Assembly (NCBI GenBank): GCA_018648605.1
Contig: JABGQU010000016.1
Coordinates: forward strand, 1-34,217
Direction of reading: 5' to 3'
DNA from: Anaerolineae bacterium
GTDB lineage: Bacteria > Chloroflexota > Anaerolineae > Anaerolineales > Villigracilaceae
DNA length: 34,217 nt
Shown here: piece by piece, positions 23,924 through 31,029 of the stretch
Position numbering within the stretch: position 1 is the stretch's first letter
How the letters are laid out: every line of letters starts with the position of its first letter
Translations under genes and position numbers: made by a program
The notes under the pieces: model-generated
Databases searched by the model: none
Told to the model about the DNA's origin: nothing
Seen by the model: only the letters and a program-made list of their open reading frames with translations

Positions 23924-23953
23924 TGTATATTCGAGTATGTGAATATATTGCAA
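23924..23953 (-). promoter_or_regulatory. operon promoter with an ArsR-type operator in the spacer
   Basis: On the minus strand TTGCAA (23948-23953), 18 nt, TATACA (23924-23929). The inverted repeat TATATTC-N8-GAATATA (23926-23947) fills the spacer and enters the -10 box. A bound regulator would block RNA polymerase. A second perfect palindrome, GCACTCGAGTGC (23964-23975), lies just upstream of the -35 box. Confidence 0.65.
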
Positions 23954-24115
23954 GCCTACTTTAGCACTCGAGTGCAAAGCCCCCTAGTGTAAATAGTCAC
24001 AAGCAAAGACGAATAATGTAACCAAAGAAATATGACACTGCAAACTTTATTTTGAGCACCCTTTTTGCGTCCTTTTATTTCAAAAGAAAGGTTTTCTGGA
24101 GCTTTTATTTTGCTG

Positions 24116-24121
24116 TATAAT
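24116..24121 (+). promoter_or_regulatory. -10 box giving a leaderless transcript for 24128
   Basis: TATAAT, then TGCGCC, then ATG (24128). There is no ribosome-binding site. The -35 region is weak. Confidence 0.5.
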
Positions 24122-24127
24122 TGCGCC

Positions 24128-24631
24128 ATGTCTAATAAAGAACTTCGCCCCGAATTGCTCTCTCGCCGTGGAGAAGGTAATGCCTGGATGCTGGCTTTTG
24201 TCGTTTCTCTAACAATGGCTTTGCTGTACTGGCGCCTTAAAAGCGTTCCAGTTGCTGCTTGGGCATTTTGGGGCTTTTTGATCTTTGCCGCATTCAGTAC
24301 CTCATTGGGGAACTGGATGGATAGAAAAACGGTTCTGCGCGTGGATGTGGACAGGCTCTCGTTTGTGAACGGTTTGCGCAATGTGAACTTCCGCTGGGAT
24401 GAAATAGAGAAAGTGAACGTCTTTCCGCTGCGTTGGGGAAAATCTGTCCAAGTGATTGGAAACGGAACCCACTTCGAGTTTCGCACCCTTGGCGAGGTGC
24501 AGTATCAAGATGAAGTCCGTGGTCGTCTCGGCTTCGCAGAAGGGCAATCTGTTTTAGATCAGATTATCGAGACAGCAAATCTGGTTTTGGCTAAAGAAGA
24601 AAAGGGTCGTTATTATTACAGCCGTCCCTGA
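24128..24631 (+). CDS. membrane protein with PH-like domain, unknown
   Basis: A 167-residue protein with two membrane helices (about 19-37 and 40-60) followed by a soluble region (about 68-150) whose strand pattern (KTVLRVDVDRLSFVNGLRNVNFRWDEIEKVNVFP) resembles bacterial PH-like (bPH/YdbT) domains. No family is certain. The ATG at 24128 is chosen over an upstream frame opening at 24065 because TATAAT ends 6 nt before it. It is followed by a terminator, then tyrS. Confidence 0.7.
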   Translation: MSNKELRPELLSRRGEGNAWMLAFVVSLTMALLYWRLKSVPVAAWAFWGFLIFAAFSTSLGNWMDRKTVLRVDVDRLSFVNGLRNVNFRWDEIEKVNVFPLRWGKSVQVIGNGTHFEFRTLGEVQYQDEVRGRLGFAEGQSVLDQIIETANLVLAKEEKGRYYYSRP

Positions 24632-24651
24632 TGATTTCGTTTCGTGGTTTC

Positions 24652-24688
24652 CGCATCACGCAAGCGATAGCGTGATGCGTTTTTTTTT
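24652..24688 (+). terminator. terminator before tyrS
   Basis: CGCATCACGC pairs perfectly with GCGTGATGCG around an 8-nt loop, followed by nine T. It ends 17 nt before the tyrS start, so tyrS either relies on read-through or has a promoter I cannot see. Confidence 0.8.
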
Positions 24689-24705
24689 GTAAAGGAAGGT
24701 GAACG

Positions 24706-25917
24706 ATGAATATCGATAAACAAGTAGAACTTTTGATGCAAGGCACAGAATATGGTGATGAAGCGCTCAAAGAAGCAATGACAAAAGAATTGCGCGAGCG
24801 TTTGATCGAAGCTGAAAAAGAAAACCGTCCTTTACGTGTTTATTGTGGCTACGACCCCACCTCCACTGATCTGCATTTGGGGCATACCATCTCCATGCGC
24901 AAATTGCGCCAATTTCAGGATCTAGGGCACGATGTCACATTTCTGATCGGCAGCTACACAGCTTTGGTTGGCGATCCTTCCGATAAAAATAAAGCCCGCC
25001 CTGTGCTGACACAGGAAAAAGTAATGGAAAACGCCACAACCTATGCTGAGCAGGCCTTTCGCGTGCTGGATAAAGAGAAAACCAAAGTTCGCTACAACGG
25101 CGAATGGCTTTCAAAACTAACCCTAGTTGACCTGATCAAATTAGGGCAGGTCTTCACTGTGCAGCAGTTTTTGGTGCGTGAGAATTTTGCAAAGCGTATG
25201 GAAGCTGGCGAGCCGATCTACCTGCACGAAACCTTTTACCCGCTCATGCAGGGCTACGATGCTGTTGCGATGGAGACTGACGTGCAGATCGGCGGCACCG
25301 ATCAACTCTTCAATATCCTCTCTGGCGGACGCAAGCTGCAAGAAGCGCATGGACAGAAACCGCTCGTGGGCGTCATCTGCGGCATTTTGCCTGGCACAGA
25401 TGGCGTTCAGCGCATGTCGAAATCGACCGGCAATATCGTCCCGATCAATACCGGTGCAGAAGATATGTTCGGAAAGGTGATGTCCATTCCGGACACCGCT
25501 ATGGATACCTACTTCCGTCTCGTAACACGTTTCTCACCATCAGAGATCGACACGCTCCTAAGTGAGCTTGATTCCGGCTCCGTACATCCCCGCGACGTGA
25601 AGATGAAACTCGCCCGTGAGATCGTCGGCATCTTCTATGGCGATGAATCTGCCCAACCCGCGCAGGACGCCTTTGTTGCGCTCTTCCAGAAAAAGGCTGT
25701 GCCCGACGATATGCCCGAATATGTTCTCGAAGAAGGGCAATCCGTCTTGAATGTTCTTCTCGCTACAGGCTTGGTCGATAGCAAATCCAACGCACGCCGC
25801 ATGGTCGATCAGGGTGCAGTTAAACTGGACGGTGAAAAGATCGAACGCGCTGGCGATCCTTTTCCAAATCCTGGTGTTTTGCAGGTTGGCAAACGAAAGT
25901 TTGTGCGAGTGAAGTAG
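24706..25917 (+). CDS. tyrS: tyrosyl-tRNA synthetase (TyrZ type)
   Basis: A 403-residue class I synthetase that charges tRNA-Tyr. The HIGH-type motif is HLGH (57-60) and the KMSKS-type motif is RMSKSTGN (near 236-243), which marks the TyrZ branch rather than the KFGKT branch of classic TyrS. The core tyrosine/tRNA region includes GGTDQLFNILSGGR. A C-terminal S4 RNA-binding domain spans about 340-403 (SVLNVLLATGLVDSKSNARRMVDQGAVKL). A strong AAGGAAGGTG ribosome site precedes the ATG. No T-box leader is seen: the space upstream is only 74 nt and holds a simple terminator. Confidence 0.95.
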   Translation: MNIDKQVELLMQGTEYGDEALKEAMTKELRERLIEAEKENRPLRVYCGYDPTSTDLHLGHTISMRKLRQFQDLGHDVTFLIGSYTALVGDPSDKNKARPVLTQEKVMENATTYAEQAFRVLDKEKTKVRYNGEWLSKLTLVDLIKLGQVFTVQQFLVRENFAKRMEAGEPIYLHETFYPLMQGYDAVAMETDVQIGGTDQLFNILSGGRKLQEAHGQKPLVGVICGILPGTDGVQRMSKSTGNIVPINTGAEDMFGKVMSIPDTAMDTYFRLVTRFSPSEIDTLLSELDSGSVHPRDVKMKLAREIVGIFYGDESAQPAQDAFVALFQKKAVPDDMPEYVLEEGQSVLNVLLATGLVDSKSNARRMVDQGAVKLDGEKIERAGDPFPNPGVLQVGKRKFVRVK

Positions 25918-26034
25918 AAAATAATTGAAAAGAAATCGGTCGTGGATAAATTGAAGTGATGGGATGATTCTGCGATGAGCATGTATTTACCCTATAGGGC
26001 ACTCGTGCGACGCGGCAGTCACGCACTCTAAAAA

Positions 26035-26077
26035 CGAGATTGCTTCGGCGATAAAACTGCCTCGCAAAATCACCATT
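26035..26077. repeat. partial copy of the 10559-10635 dispersed repeat
   Basis: 26038-26067 matches 10602-10631 at 27 of 30 bases (GATTGCTT...CTGCCTCGCAA). The left half of the repeat is missing. It lies in the 256-nt gap after tyrS, which otherwise holds only a terminator. Confidence 0.6.
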
Positions 26078-26106
26078 ACTTATTATTTCACCATTGCCAA
26101 GAAATT

Positions 26107-26138
26107 AAGGTCGAAGTTTTCTGCTTTGGCCTTTTTTT
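26107..26138 (+). terminator. probable terminator downstream of tyrS
   Basis: AAGGTCGAAG pairs with CTTTGGCCTT (two G-T pairs) around a 7-nt loop, followed by a run of T. Confidence 0.6.
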
Positions 26139-26173
26139 CTGCCTTTAAAGCTTGGGGATGATAAAATAGGATT

Positions 26174-26740
26174 ATGCTTTCCCCAACGGATTTAATCTTG
26201 GTTTGTCTCCTGCCTGCTCCACGAGATATGGAAATCGCCCGCCTTTTGGGTTGGTACCGTGTCCCGTTGCGAACTGCACCAAAAGTTTTATCCGTGGATT
26301 ACCTCGCCTTTTATCAGCCTGCGGCTTTTGGCGCACGTGGTGGGCAGATCGAATTCATCGCTCCCGTGCATGGGCACGAATTAGCCACCCGCGCCGAACT
26401 CCTGCGTGACGAAGCCGATCACCCTCGTGCGCACGAAGAATATTACAAAATTCAACTGGGTGGGCTGGAAAAATTGCCCAATCCTGTTCTCGCAAAAAAA
26501 TGGAAAAGGTTAACCTTCCTCTACACAACCGGAGAATATCTCTTGCAGGCTGAAACACTTAATGATCTTGTCGTGCAGGATGATGAACGTAAATTGCTTT
26601 GGAAATCTTTGCGTGAGCGTGCTGAAAACTCCAAACTCTACAAAACCGACTTGCCAGATGTAGATATTGATCCGGCGTTGTTGGTAGCGTTATTGGGGAT
26701 AAAAGAAGTGACCACAAATTATGATGGGGAGGCGAAATAA
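26174..26740 (+). CDS. conserved-looking soluble protein, unknown
   Basis: A 188-residue soluble protein I cannot assign. It is mixed alpha/beta, with PAPRDMEIARLLGWYRVP near 15-32, a strand-rich middle (QIEFIAPVHGHEL), and LPNPVLAKKWKRLTFLYTT near 100-118. The Trp/Arg-rich pattern resembles small nucleic-acid-binding beta folds (EVE/ASCH-like), but this is only a guess. TAAAAT lies 6 nt before the ATG, so it too might be leaderless, though the box is weak. Its TAA overlaps the ATG of the DUF2270 gene by 1 nt, so the two are translationally coupled, which suggests a joint function. Confidence 0.7.
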   Translation: MLSPTDLILVCLLPAPRDMEIARLLGWYRVPLRTAPKVLSVDYLAFYQPAAFGARGGQIEFIAPVHGHELATRAELLRDEADHPRAHEEYYKIQLGGLEKLPNPVLAKKWKRLTFLYTTGEYLLQAETLNDLVVQDDERKLLWKSLRERAENSKLYKTDLPDVDIDPALLVALLGIKEVTTNYDGEAK

Positions 26741-27777
26741 TGACAGAAGAATCTTCAAAACCTGACCATACCCATGAACCCGTTTGGACTTACCGTGGCT
26801 ACGAGCTCCATGCTGGCGAATTCAATACCGCCATGGTACACCTCTTCCGTGCAGAAGTGAGTCGTGCCAATGTTTGGCGCCAAAGACTCGATACAACTAC
26901 AAATTGGGCGGTCATTACAACGGGGGCGGTCGTCTCGTTGGCATTCACACAGGCAGAAGTCAGCCATTTGGTGATTCTGCTTAATCTTCTTTTGCTAACA
27001 ATTTTCCTTATTACAGAAGCGCGCCGCTATCGTTATTATGAGCTTTGGTCTTCCCGCGTACGCATGATGGAAACCGATTTCTTTGCTGCCATGCTTGTGC
27101 CGCCATTCAAGCCTGCTCCAGATTGGGCAGAAGGCATGGCAGAAAGCTTATTGCAGCCTGAATTCCCCATCTCTGAATTGGAAGCTCTTGGGCGTAGACT
27201 TCGGCGCAATTATCTTTGGATCTACCTAATTGTTGGCATTGCCTGGCTTGCTAAACTGAGTCTCTTCCCCAAGCCAATTCGATTAATTTCCGAAATTGTT
27301 GAGCACGCAGGGGTAGGTGGGCTAAATGGGGAGTTGGTTATTTCTGTTGTCGCTGGTTTCTATATTTTTCTTTTCTTGCTAACTTTCATGACCATTGGGC
27401 TGAGGCGCGCATCCGGCGAGGTCTTAACAGATTATGGTATTGGCGACATTAATTTTGAAAAAACTTTTAGCAAAGATAAAAAAGCGTGGTTTAAAAATCC
27501 GCGCCGCCGCCAGCAACTATTGACCTTGATCGTTACAGATAACCCTGAGCAAGTTTGTCAGCGGATTATGGAAGACATGCAGAGGGGCGCAACCGTGCTT
27601 CCTGCAGAGGGAGCTTATACCCACACGAAACGTACTGTTCTCATGGTTGCTCTGACCATAACAGAAGTTCCTCAACTAAAAGCCTTGGTTGCGGATGTTT
27701 CCCCCAGTTCTTTTGTCGTAGTTGTCCCTGCAAAAAGCGTTTTTGGTGGCGGATTTATGCCTTTAGAGGAGAAATAA
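26740..27777 (+). CDS. DUF2270 membrane protein with C-terminal DUF2179-like domain
   Basis: A 345-residue protein. The N-terminal DUF2270 region has the characteristic YELHAGEFNTAMVHLFRAE (about 20-38) and RANVWRQRLDTTTNWAV, then about four membrane helices (near 58-95, 155-175 and 200-225). The C-terminal part (about 260-345) resembles DUF2179, the small domain at the end of YitT-type proteins: it has LTLIVTDNPEQVCQRIM, GATVLPAEGAY and VVVVPAKSVFGGGF. That domain is suspected to bind a small ligand. Stop-start overlaps (TAATG) couple it to both neighbours. The combination of the two domains is worth noting. Function unknown. Confidence 0.8.
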   Translation: MTEESSKPDHTHEPVWTYRGYELHAGEFNTAMVHLFRAEVSRANVWRQRLDTTTNWAVITTGAVVSLAFTQAEVSHLVILLNLLLLTIFLITEARRYRYYELWSSRVRMMETDFFAAMLVPPFKPAPDWAEGMAESLLQPEFPISELEALGRRLRRNYLWIYLIVGIAWLAKLSLFPKPIRLISEIVEHAGVGGLNGELVISVVAGFYIFLFLLTFMTIGLRRASGEVLTDYGIGDINFEKTFSKDKKAWFKNPRRRQQLLTLIVTDNPEQVCQRIMEDMQRGATVLPAEGAYTHTKRTVLMVALTITEVPQLKALVADVSPSSFVVVVPAKSVFGGGFMPLEEK

Positions 27778-29192
27778 TGTCGAAATTAATTACAAACGGA
27801 ATGCTGATCTCAGCTTCTGAAACCTTTCAAGCGGATATTCTGATCGAAGGTGAGCGGATTGTCGCCATTGGACACGATTTGCACGCTCCAGACGCAGAGC
27901 GGATCGATGCGACGGGAAAATTGCTACTGCCTGGAGGGGTTGATCCGCACACGCACTTTGATCTGCCAATGTTCGGGACGGTGTCTTCCGATGACCATTA
28001 CACCGGACATAAAGCCGCAGCTTTTGGCGGTACGACTACAGTGATCGACTTTATCAATCAGGATTTTGATTCGCTGAAAGAATGCGTGGACGCCTGGCAC
28101 GCCAAAGCCGATGATAAAGCTGCGATAGATTTTTCTTTTCACATGAATATAGTGCGCTTCAATGATGATGTTGCGAAGCAAATCCCAGGATTATTAGATG
28201 AAGGTATTACTACACTGAAGGTTTTCACCGCCTATAACGGAGTCTTACGCATAGACGACGGCGGCATCTTCAACGTTTTGCGCACCGCTGCCGAAAATGG
28301 GATGCTGACCCTGCTCCATGCCGAGAATGGGGATGTGATCGAAAAACTGGTTGGCGATGCACTTGCTGCGGGGCATACGTCTACTGAATGGCACGCATTA
28401 ACGAGACCCAGTTGGGGCGCAGGCGATGCTATTTTAAGGGTAGCAGGCATGGCACAAGCTGCGGATGCGTCGCTTTATATCGTTCATATGAATACTGCAA
28501 TTGGTGCTGATATGCTCAAATATTCTCGCGAGCGCGGCGTCAAGGTGATGGGCGAAACTTGCCCGCAATATCTCTTTTTTACTGTCGATAATATGCGCCA
28601 ACCCGATGGCGCGAAATGGATCTGTTCACCGCCGATGCGCTCCAAAGCTGATAATGAACGACTCTGGCAGTCCATTACAAATGGCGAAATGCAGGTGATG
28701 GGCACGGATCATTGCCCCTTCTTTTATGATGGGACGACGCCGATTATATATGAAGGAAAAGAGATCGCTATCCCCGGCAAGGAGTTGGGAGTGGGCGATT
28801 TCACCAAGACCCCGAACGGATTACCTGCCGTTGGCGACCGCCTGCCCGTGATGTGGACAGAGGGTGTCGTGAAGGGGCGCATGAGTGCGAACCAATTTGT
28901 AGCGATGAATAGTACGAACCCTGCCAAGATTTTTGGCATGTATCCGCGTAAAGGCGCGCTGCTCCCCGGCTCCGATGCAGATATTGTGATCTGGGATCCC
29001 GAACGCAAGGTCAAATATGGTGTGGCGCATAGCCACCACCGCACGGATTATAATCTCTTTGAGGGTTGGGAGTTGACGGGGTATCCCGAAAAAGTCTTCC
29101 TGCGCGGCGAGTTGATCGTTGATGGAGATGAATGGTTGGGTAAGCGCGGGGGTGGAGAGTTTTTCAAGAGGAAAGAAGGGGAAGTTTTATAA
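27777..29192 (+). CDS. hydA: dihydropyrimidinase / D-hydantoinase
   Basis: A 471-residue cyclic amidohydrolase of the dihydropyrimidinase type. It opens the ring of dihydrouracil or 5-substituted hydantoins. The metal site is complete: HTH (58-60), carbamylated Lys148 in TLKVFTAYNG, His181 in LLHAENGD, His237 in YIVHMNT and Asp311 in MGTDHCPF. The length is normal. AGAGGAG precedes the ATG at 27777, which overlaps the DUF2270 stop; the longer frame from 27555 runs through DUF2270 and is rejected. No dihydropyrimidine dehydrogenase or beta-ureidopropionase is seen nearby, so the pathway is not defined by context. A hairpin with a T-tract follows. Confidence 0.92.
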   Translation: MSKLITNGMLISASETFQADILIEGERIVAIGHDLHAPDAERIDATGKLLLPGGVDPHTHFDLPMFGTVSSDDHYTGHKAAAFGGTTTVIDFINQDFDSLKECVDAWHAKADDKAAIDFSFHMNIVRFNDDVAKQIPGLLDEGITTLKVFTAYNGVLRIDDGGIFNVLRTAAENGMLTLLHAENGDVIEKLVGDALAAGHTSTEWHALTRPSWGAGDAILRVAGMAQAADASLYIVHMNTAIGADMLKYSRERGVKVMGETCPQYLFFTVDNMRQPDGAKWICSPPMRSKADNERLWQSITNGEMQVMGTDHCPFFYDGTTPIIYEGKEIAIPGKELGVGDFTKTPNGLPAVGDRLPVMWTEGVVKGRMSANQFVAMNSTNPAKIFGMYPRKGALLPGSDADIVIWDPERKVKYGVAHSHHRTDYNLFEGWELTGYPEKVFLRGELIVDGDEWLGKRGGGEFFKRKEGEVL

Positions 29193-29230
29193 GCGTTAGC
29201 GCACCGTATCTTTTTTAGCGAGGGTGAGTT

Positions 29231-29271
29231 ATATCCTTGTATAGGCTTAGACCTATACAAGGATATTTTTT
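29231..29271 (+). terminator. 15-bp perfect hairpin with T-tract between hydA and the carbonic-anhydrase-like gene
   Basis: 29231-29245 pairs perfectly with 29252-29266 around the loop CTTAGA and is followed by TTTTT. It ends 12 nt before the next gene's ATG, so it is either the hydA terminator or an attenuator of that gene. Confidence 0.75.
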
Positions 29272-29283
29272 ATGGGAGAACTA

Positions 29284-29655
29284 ATGGCAGAAAAACATAT
29301 TACAGATGCTATCGTTGTACACTGTATTGACTTTCGTTTTCAGAAATATATCAACAACTGGATTAGCGAAAACATAGGGGAGGAAAATTATGACCGCCTA
29401 TCCATTGCCGGGAGCGTTTTTGATTTTGAAACTGTCTTCAAACAAGTACAGCTTTCTGGTAGATTACATGAAATTAAAAAAGCGATTTTTATTAATCATG
29501 AAGATTGTGGGGCTTATGGCACAGAAGGAAATAAAGAACGCCATGCAGCTGATTTGTGTGCTGCTCGCGAAGGGCTCGATGAGCGCTGTGCCAGAGATTT
29601 GGCTGTAGAGCTGTATTATCTGCACCTGGATGGGGAATTTGAGAGAGTGAGCTGA
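29284..29655 (+). CDS. short beta-carbonic-anhydrase-like zinc protein
   Basis: A 123-residue protein. It has the CxDxR motif CIDFR (Cys14, Asp16, Arg18) and HEDC (His72, Cys75), together the complete zinc and Asp-Arg set of beta-carbonic anhydrases. It is far shorter than the usual 190-220 residues. Missing parts include the C-terminal helices involved in dimer formation. It may hydrate CO2 or have diverged; short members of this superfamily are often uncharacterised. The ATG at 29284 has GGGAG 8 nt upstream; the ATG at 29272 is next to the terminator T-tract and would put that site inside the gene. Confidence 0.75.
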   Translation: MAEKHITDAIVVHCIDFRFQKYINNWISENIGEENYDRLSIAGSVFDFETVFKQVQLSGRLHEIKKAIFINHEDCGAYGTEGNKERHAADLCAAREGLDERCARDLAVELYYLHLDGEFERVS

Positions 29656-29800
29656 ACTTTTATTGTTTGATGTTACGCAAAAGATGCCTTTGACAGACTT
29701 TCGGGCTTCCCTCACCCTCTCCCCTCTCCCAAAGGGAGAGGGGAGAGGGTGAGGGAAAATGATAGTCTATTGCTCATCATTGCGTAATGTCACTTATCAA
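29656..29800. repeat. non-coding region with a 24-bp perfect extragenic palindrome
   Basis: TTCCCTCACCCTCTCCCC and onward (29707-29730) is exactly complementary to 29734-29757, with an AAA loop. It is bracketed by TTACGCAA (29673-29680) and TTGCGTAA (29780-29787), which share the TTACGCA core with the element at 7759-7870. CCCTCxCCC-type hairpins are common dispersed repeats in bacteria. Confidence 0.55.
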
Positions 29801-29830
29801 AAAGAGCGCGAGATTTTTCTCGCGCTCTTT
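29801..29830. terminator. bidirectional terminator before plsC
   Basis: AAAGAGCGCGAG pairs perfectly with CTCGCGCTCTTT around ATTTTT. It serves the carbonic-anhydrase-like gene and the convergent acyltransferase. Confidence 0.8.
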
Positions 29831-29834
29831 GCTT

Positions 29835-30500
29835 TTATTCTGCTAGTAGTTCTTTTAGCCTTGGATGCTCCGCGTAAAAACCCCTGTTCTTCTCTGGTAG
29901 CATCGCGGCAATTTTGCACATGATCTCGTCCGTATATTCCTGCAAAACTTCATCGCGATTTTTCTTGGGCAGCGGTGCTAATATGAATGCGTCTCCAATG
30001 GTGACTTTGATTTTCGTGCGTCGCAAACGCTTTAAGTTACCAAAGAAAATACGATCTTCTGTCCCTGCCAAAGCGACAGGGATAATTGGGAATTGTGCCT
30101 TTGATGCCAAGTAGCTTATACCGGGTTTGCCCTCTGCCATCTTTTCGTTGCGGCTACGCGTCCCTTCGGGAGCCATGACGAGAACCTCTCCCTTGCCCAT
30201 CCGCTGTAAGATTTGCCTCAACGCGTGAATATCGGGGTTGAAGCGGTCGATAAAAATAACGTTCAGGTGTTTTCCTAGCCAACGTAAAAAAGCAGATTCT
30301 CCCCATTTTTCAGCAACGGGGATGAAAAAATCCCAGCGTTCGAGAATATAATAAGCCAGAAAAGCATCCAAAATGCCGAGATGATTTGTAGCAAAAGCAT
30401 AGCTCCCTGTTTCAGGGAGTTTTTCTTTATCAACAATCTCGACCCTGGCAATAATATTTAGAAGAAAACGAAGAATAGCACGGATGATATATTTGGTCAT
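29835..30500 (-). CDS. plsC: 1-acyl-sn-glycerol-3-phosphate acyltransferase (PlsC family)
   Basis: A 221-residue acyltransferase. It has the catalytic HX4D motif in ATNHLGILDAF, a second conserved block around FIDRFN, EGTRSR, and the GKPGISYLASKAQFPIIPVAL region. It would acylate lysophosphatidate to phosphatidate at the membrane. The N-terminus has a hydrophobic helix. The ATG at 30500 is chosen over an upstream frame reaching 30692, which runs through the PilZ terminator. TACAAT ends 7 nt before this ATG, TTGGCA lies 17 nt further up, and no ribosome site exists, so a leaderless transcript is predicted. Confidence 0.9.
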   Translation of the reverse strand: MTKYIIRAILRFLLNIIARVEIVDKEKLPETGSYAFATNHLGILDAFLAYYILERWDFFIPVAEKWGESAFLRWLGKHLNVIFIDRFNPDIHALRQILQRMGKGEVLVMAPEGTRSRNEKMAEGKPGISYLASKAQFPIIPVALAGTEDRIFFGNLKRLRRTKIKVTIGDAFILAPLPKKNRDEVLQEYTDEIMCKIAAMLPEKNRGFYAEHPRLKELLAE

Positions 30501-30507
30501 ACCATCA

Positions 30508-30536
30508 ATTGTAGGCGAAATAAGACAATGTGCCAA
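30508..30536 (-). promoter_or_regulatory. plsC promoter, leaderless type
   Basis: TTGGCA (30531-30536), 17 nt, TACAAT (30508-30513), then 7 nt to ATG (30500). The best-supported leaderless promoter in the window, because both boxes and the spacing are good. Confidence 0.65.
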
Positions 30537-30552
30537 TGCAGAACGCAAAATA

Positions 30553-30574
30553 AAAAAGCCCCGAAGGGCTTTTT
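30553..30574 (-). terminator. terminator of the PilZ gene
   Basis: AAAAAGCCC pairs with GGGCTTTTT around CGAA. It starts 2 nt beyond the PilZ stop codon on the minus strand. Confidence 0.75.
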
Positions 30575-30576
30575 GT

Positions 30577-30972
30577 TTACCACCAGCGTTTGCTGCGGCT
30601 AGGATTAGTGTGTGTATCTCGTTTTGTTTTTTCAGAGCCATATAGCTCAACAACCCGAGTGAATATTTCTCGATCTTCCGGGTGCATTTCAATCAAATGG
30701 AAACCGACATTATATACAAAGGGGTCAATCGGGTCTGATTGGCACCATTTGCTGCGTGCGCTAAAAATCATAAAAGGCTTGCTTGCCACATCGGTTGTCA
30801 GGGCAAGATGGAGGCGATACTCTTTTTCCAAAGGAATAGGTTCTTCGCAGTCCAGCTTGAAGCCGCCCGTGCTAATATCCGATAAATGACCAACAAGTTC
30901 TTTTGTTGTAGCGTCTGTTAGCTGCATATAATATGAAAACGACTTACGGCTTTCGCCTCTTTTATCACTCAT
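30577..30972 (-). CDS. PilZ-domain (c-di-GMP-binding) protein
   Basis: A 131-residue protein consisting of a single PilZ domain. The RxxxR motif is R5-GES-R9, and the DxSxxG motif is D32ISTGG37, both needed to bind c-di-GMP. Such stand-alone PilZ proteins control motility, surface polysaccharide or secretion by binding partner proteins. AAAGGAGGACG precedes the ATG at good spacing. A promoter (30997-31025) and a terminator flank the gene, so it is monocistronic. No diguanylate cyclase is in the window. Confidence 0.88.
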   Translation of the reverse strand: MSDKRGESRKSFSYYMQLTDATTKELVGHLSDISTGGFKLDCEEPIPLEKEYRLHLALTTDVASKPFMIFSARSKWCQSDPIDPFVYNVGFHLIEMHPEDREIFTRVVELYGSEKTKRDTHTNPSRSKRWW

Positions 30973-30996
30973 CAGCGTCCTCCTTTCGCTTCATCT

Positions 30997-31025
30997 AGTA
31001 TAGACTAATTTCGACAACAGTTCAA
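30997..31025 (-). promoter_or_regulatory. promoter of the PilZ gene
   Basis: On the minus strand TTGAAC (31020-31025), 17 nt, TATACT (30997-31002). The start point lies near 30990, about 18 nt before the ATG. Confidence 0.6.
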
Positions 31026-31029
31026 TACG

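Noticed and set aside
23956-24486. 176-codon minus-strand frame
   Set aside because: It is antisense to the bPH-like gene, rich in Ser/Arg/Lys and unlike any family; it also covers the operator region of the ArsR operon.
24632-24705. T-box or attenuator before tyrS
   Set aside because: The space is too short for a T-box, no specifier or T-box sequence is visible, and the hairpin is a simple terminator directly after the previous gene.
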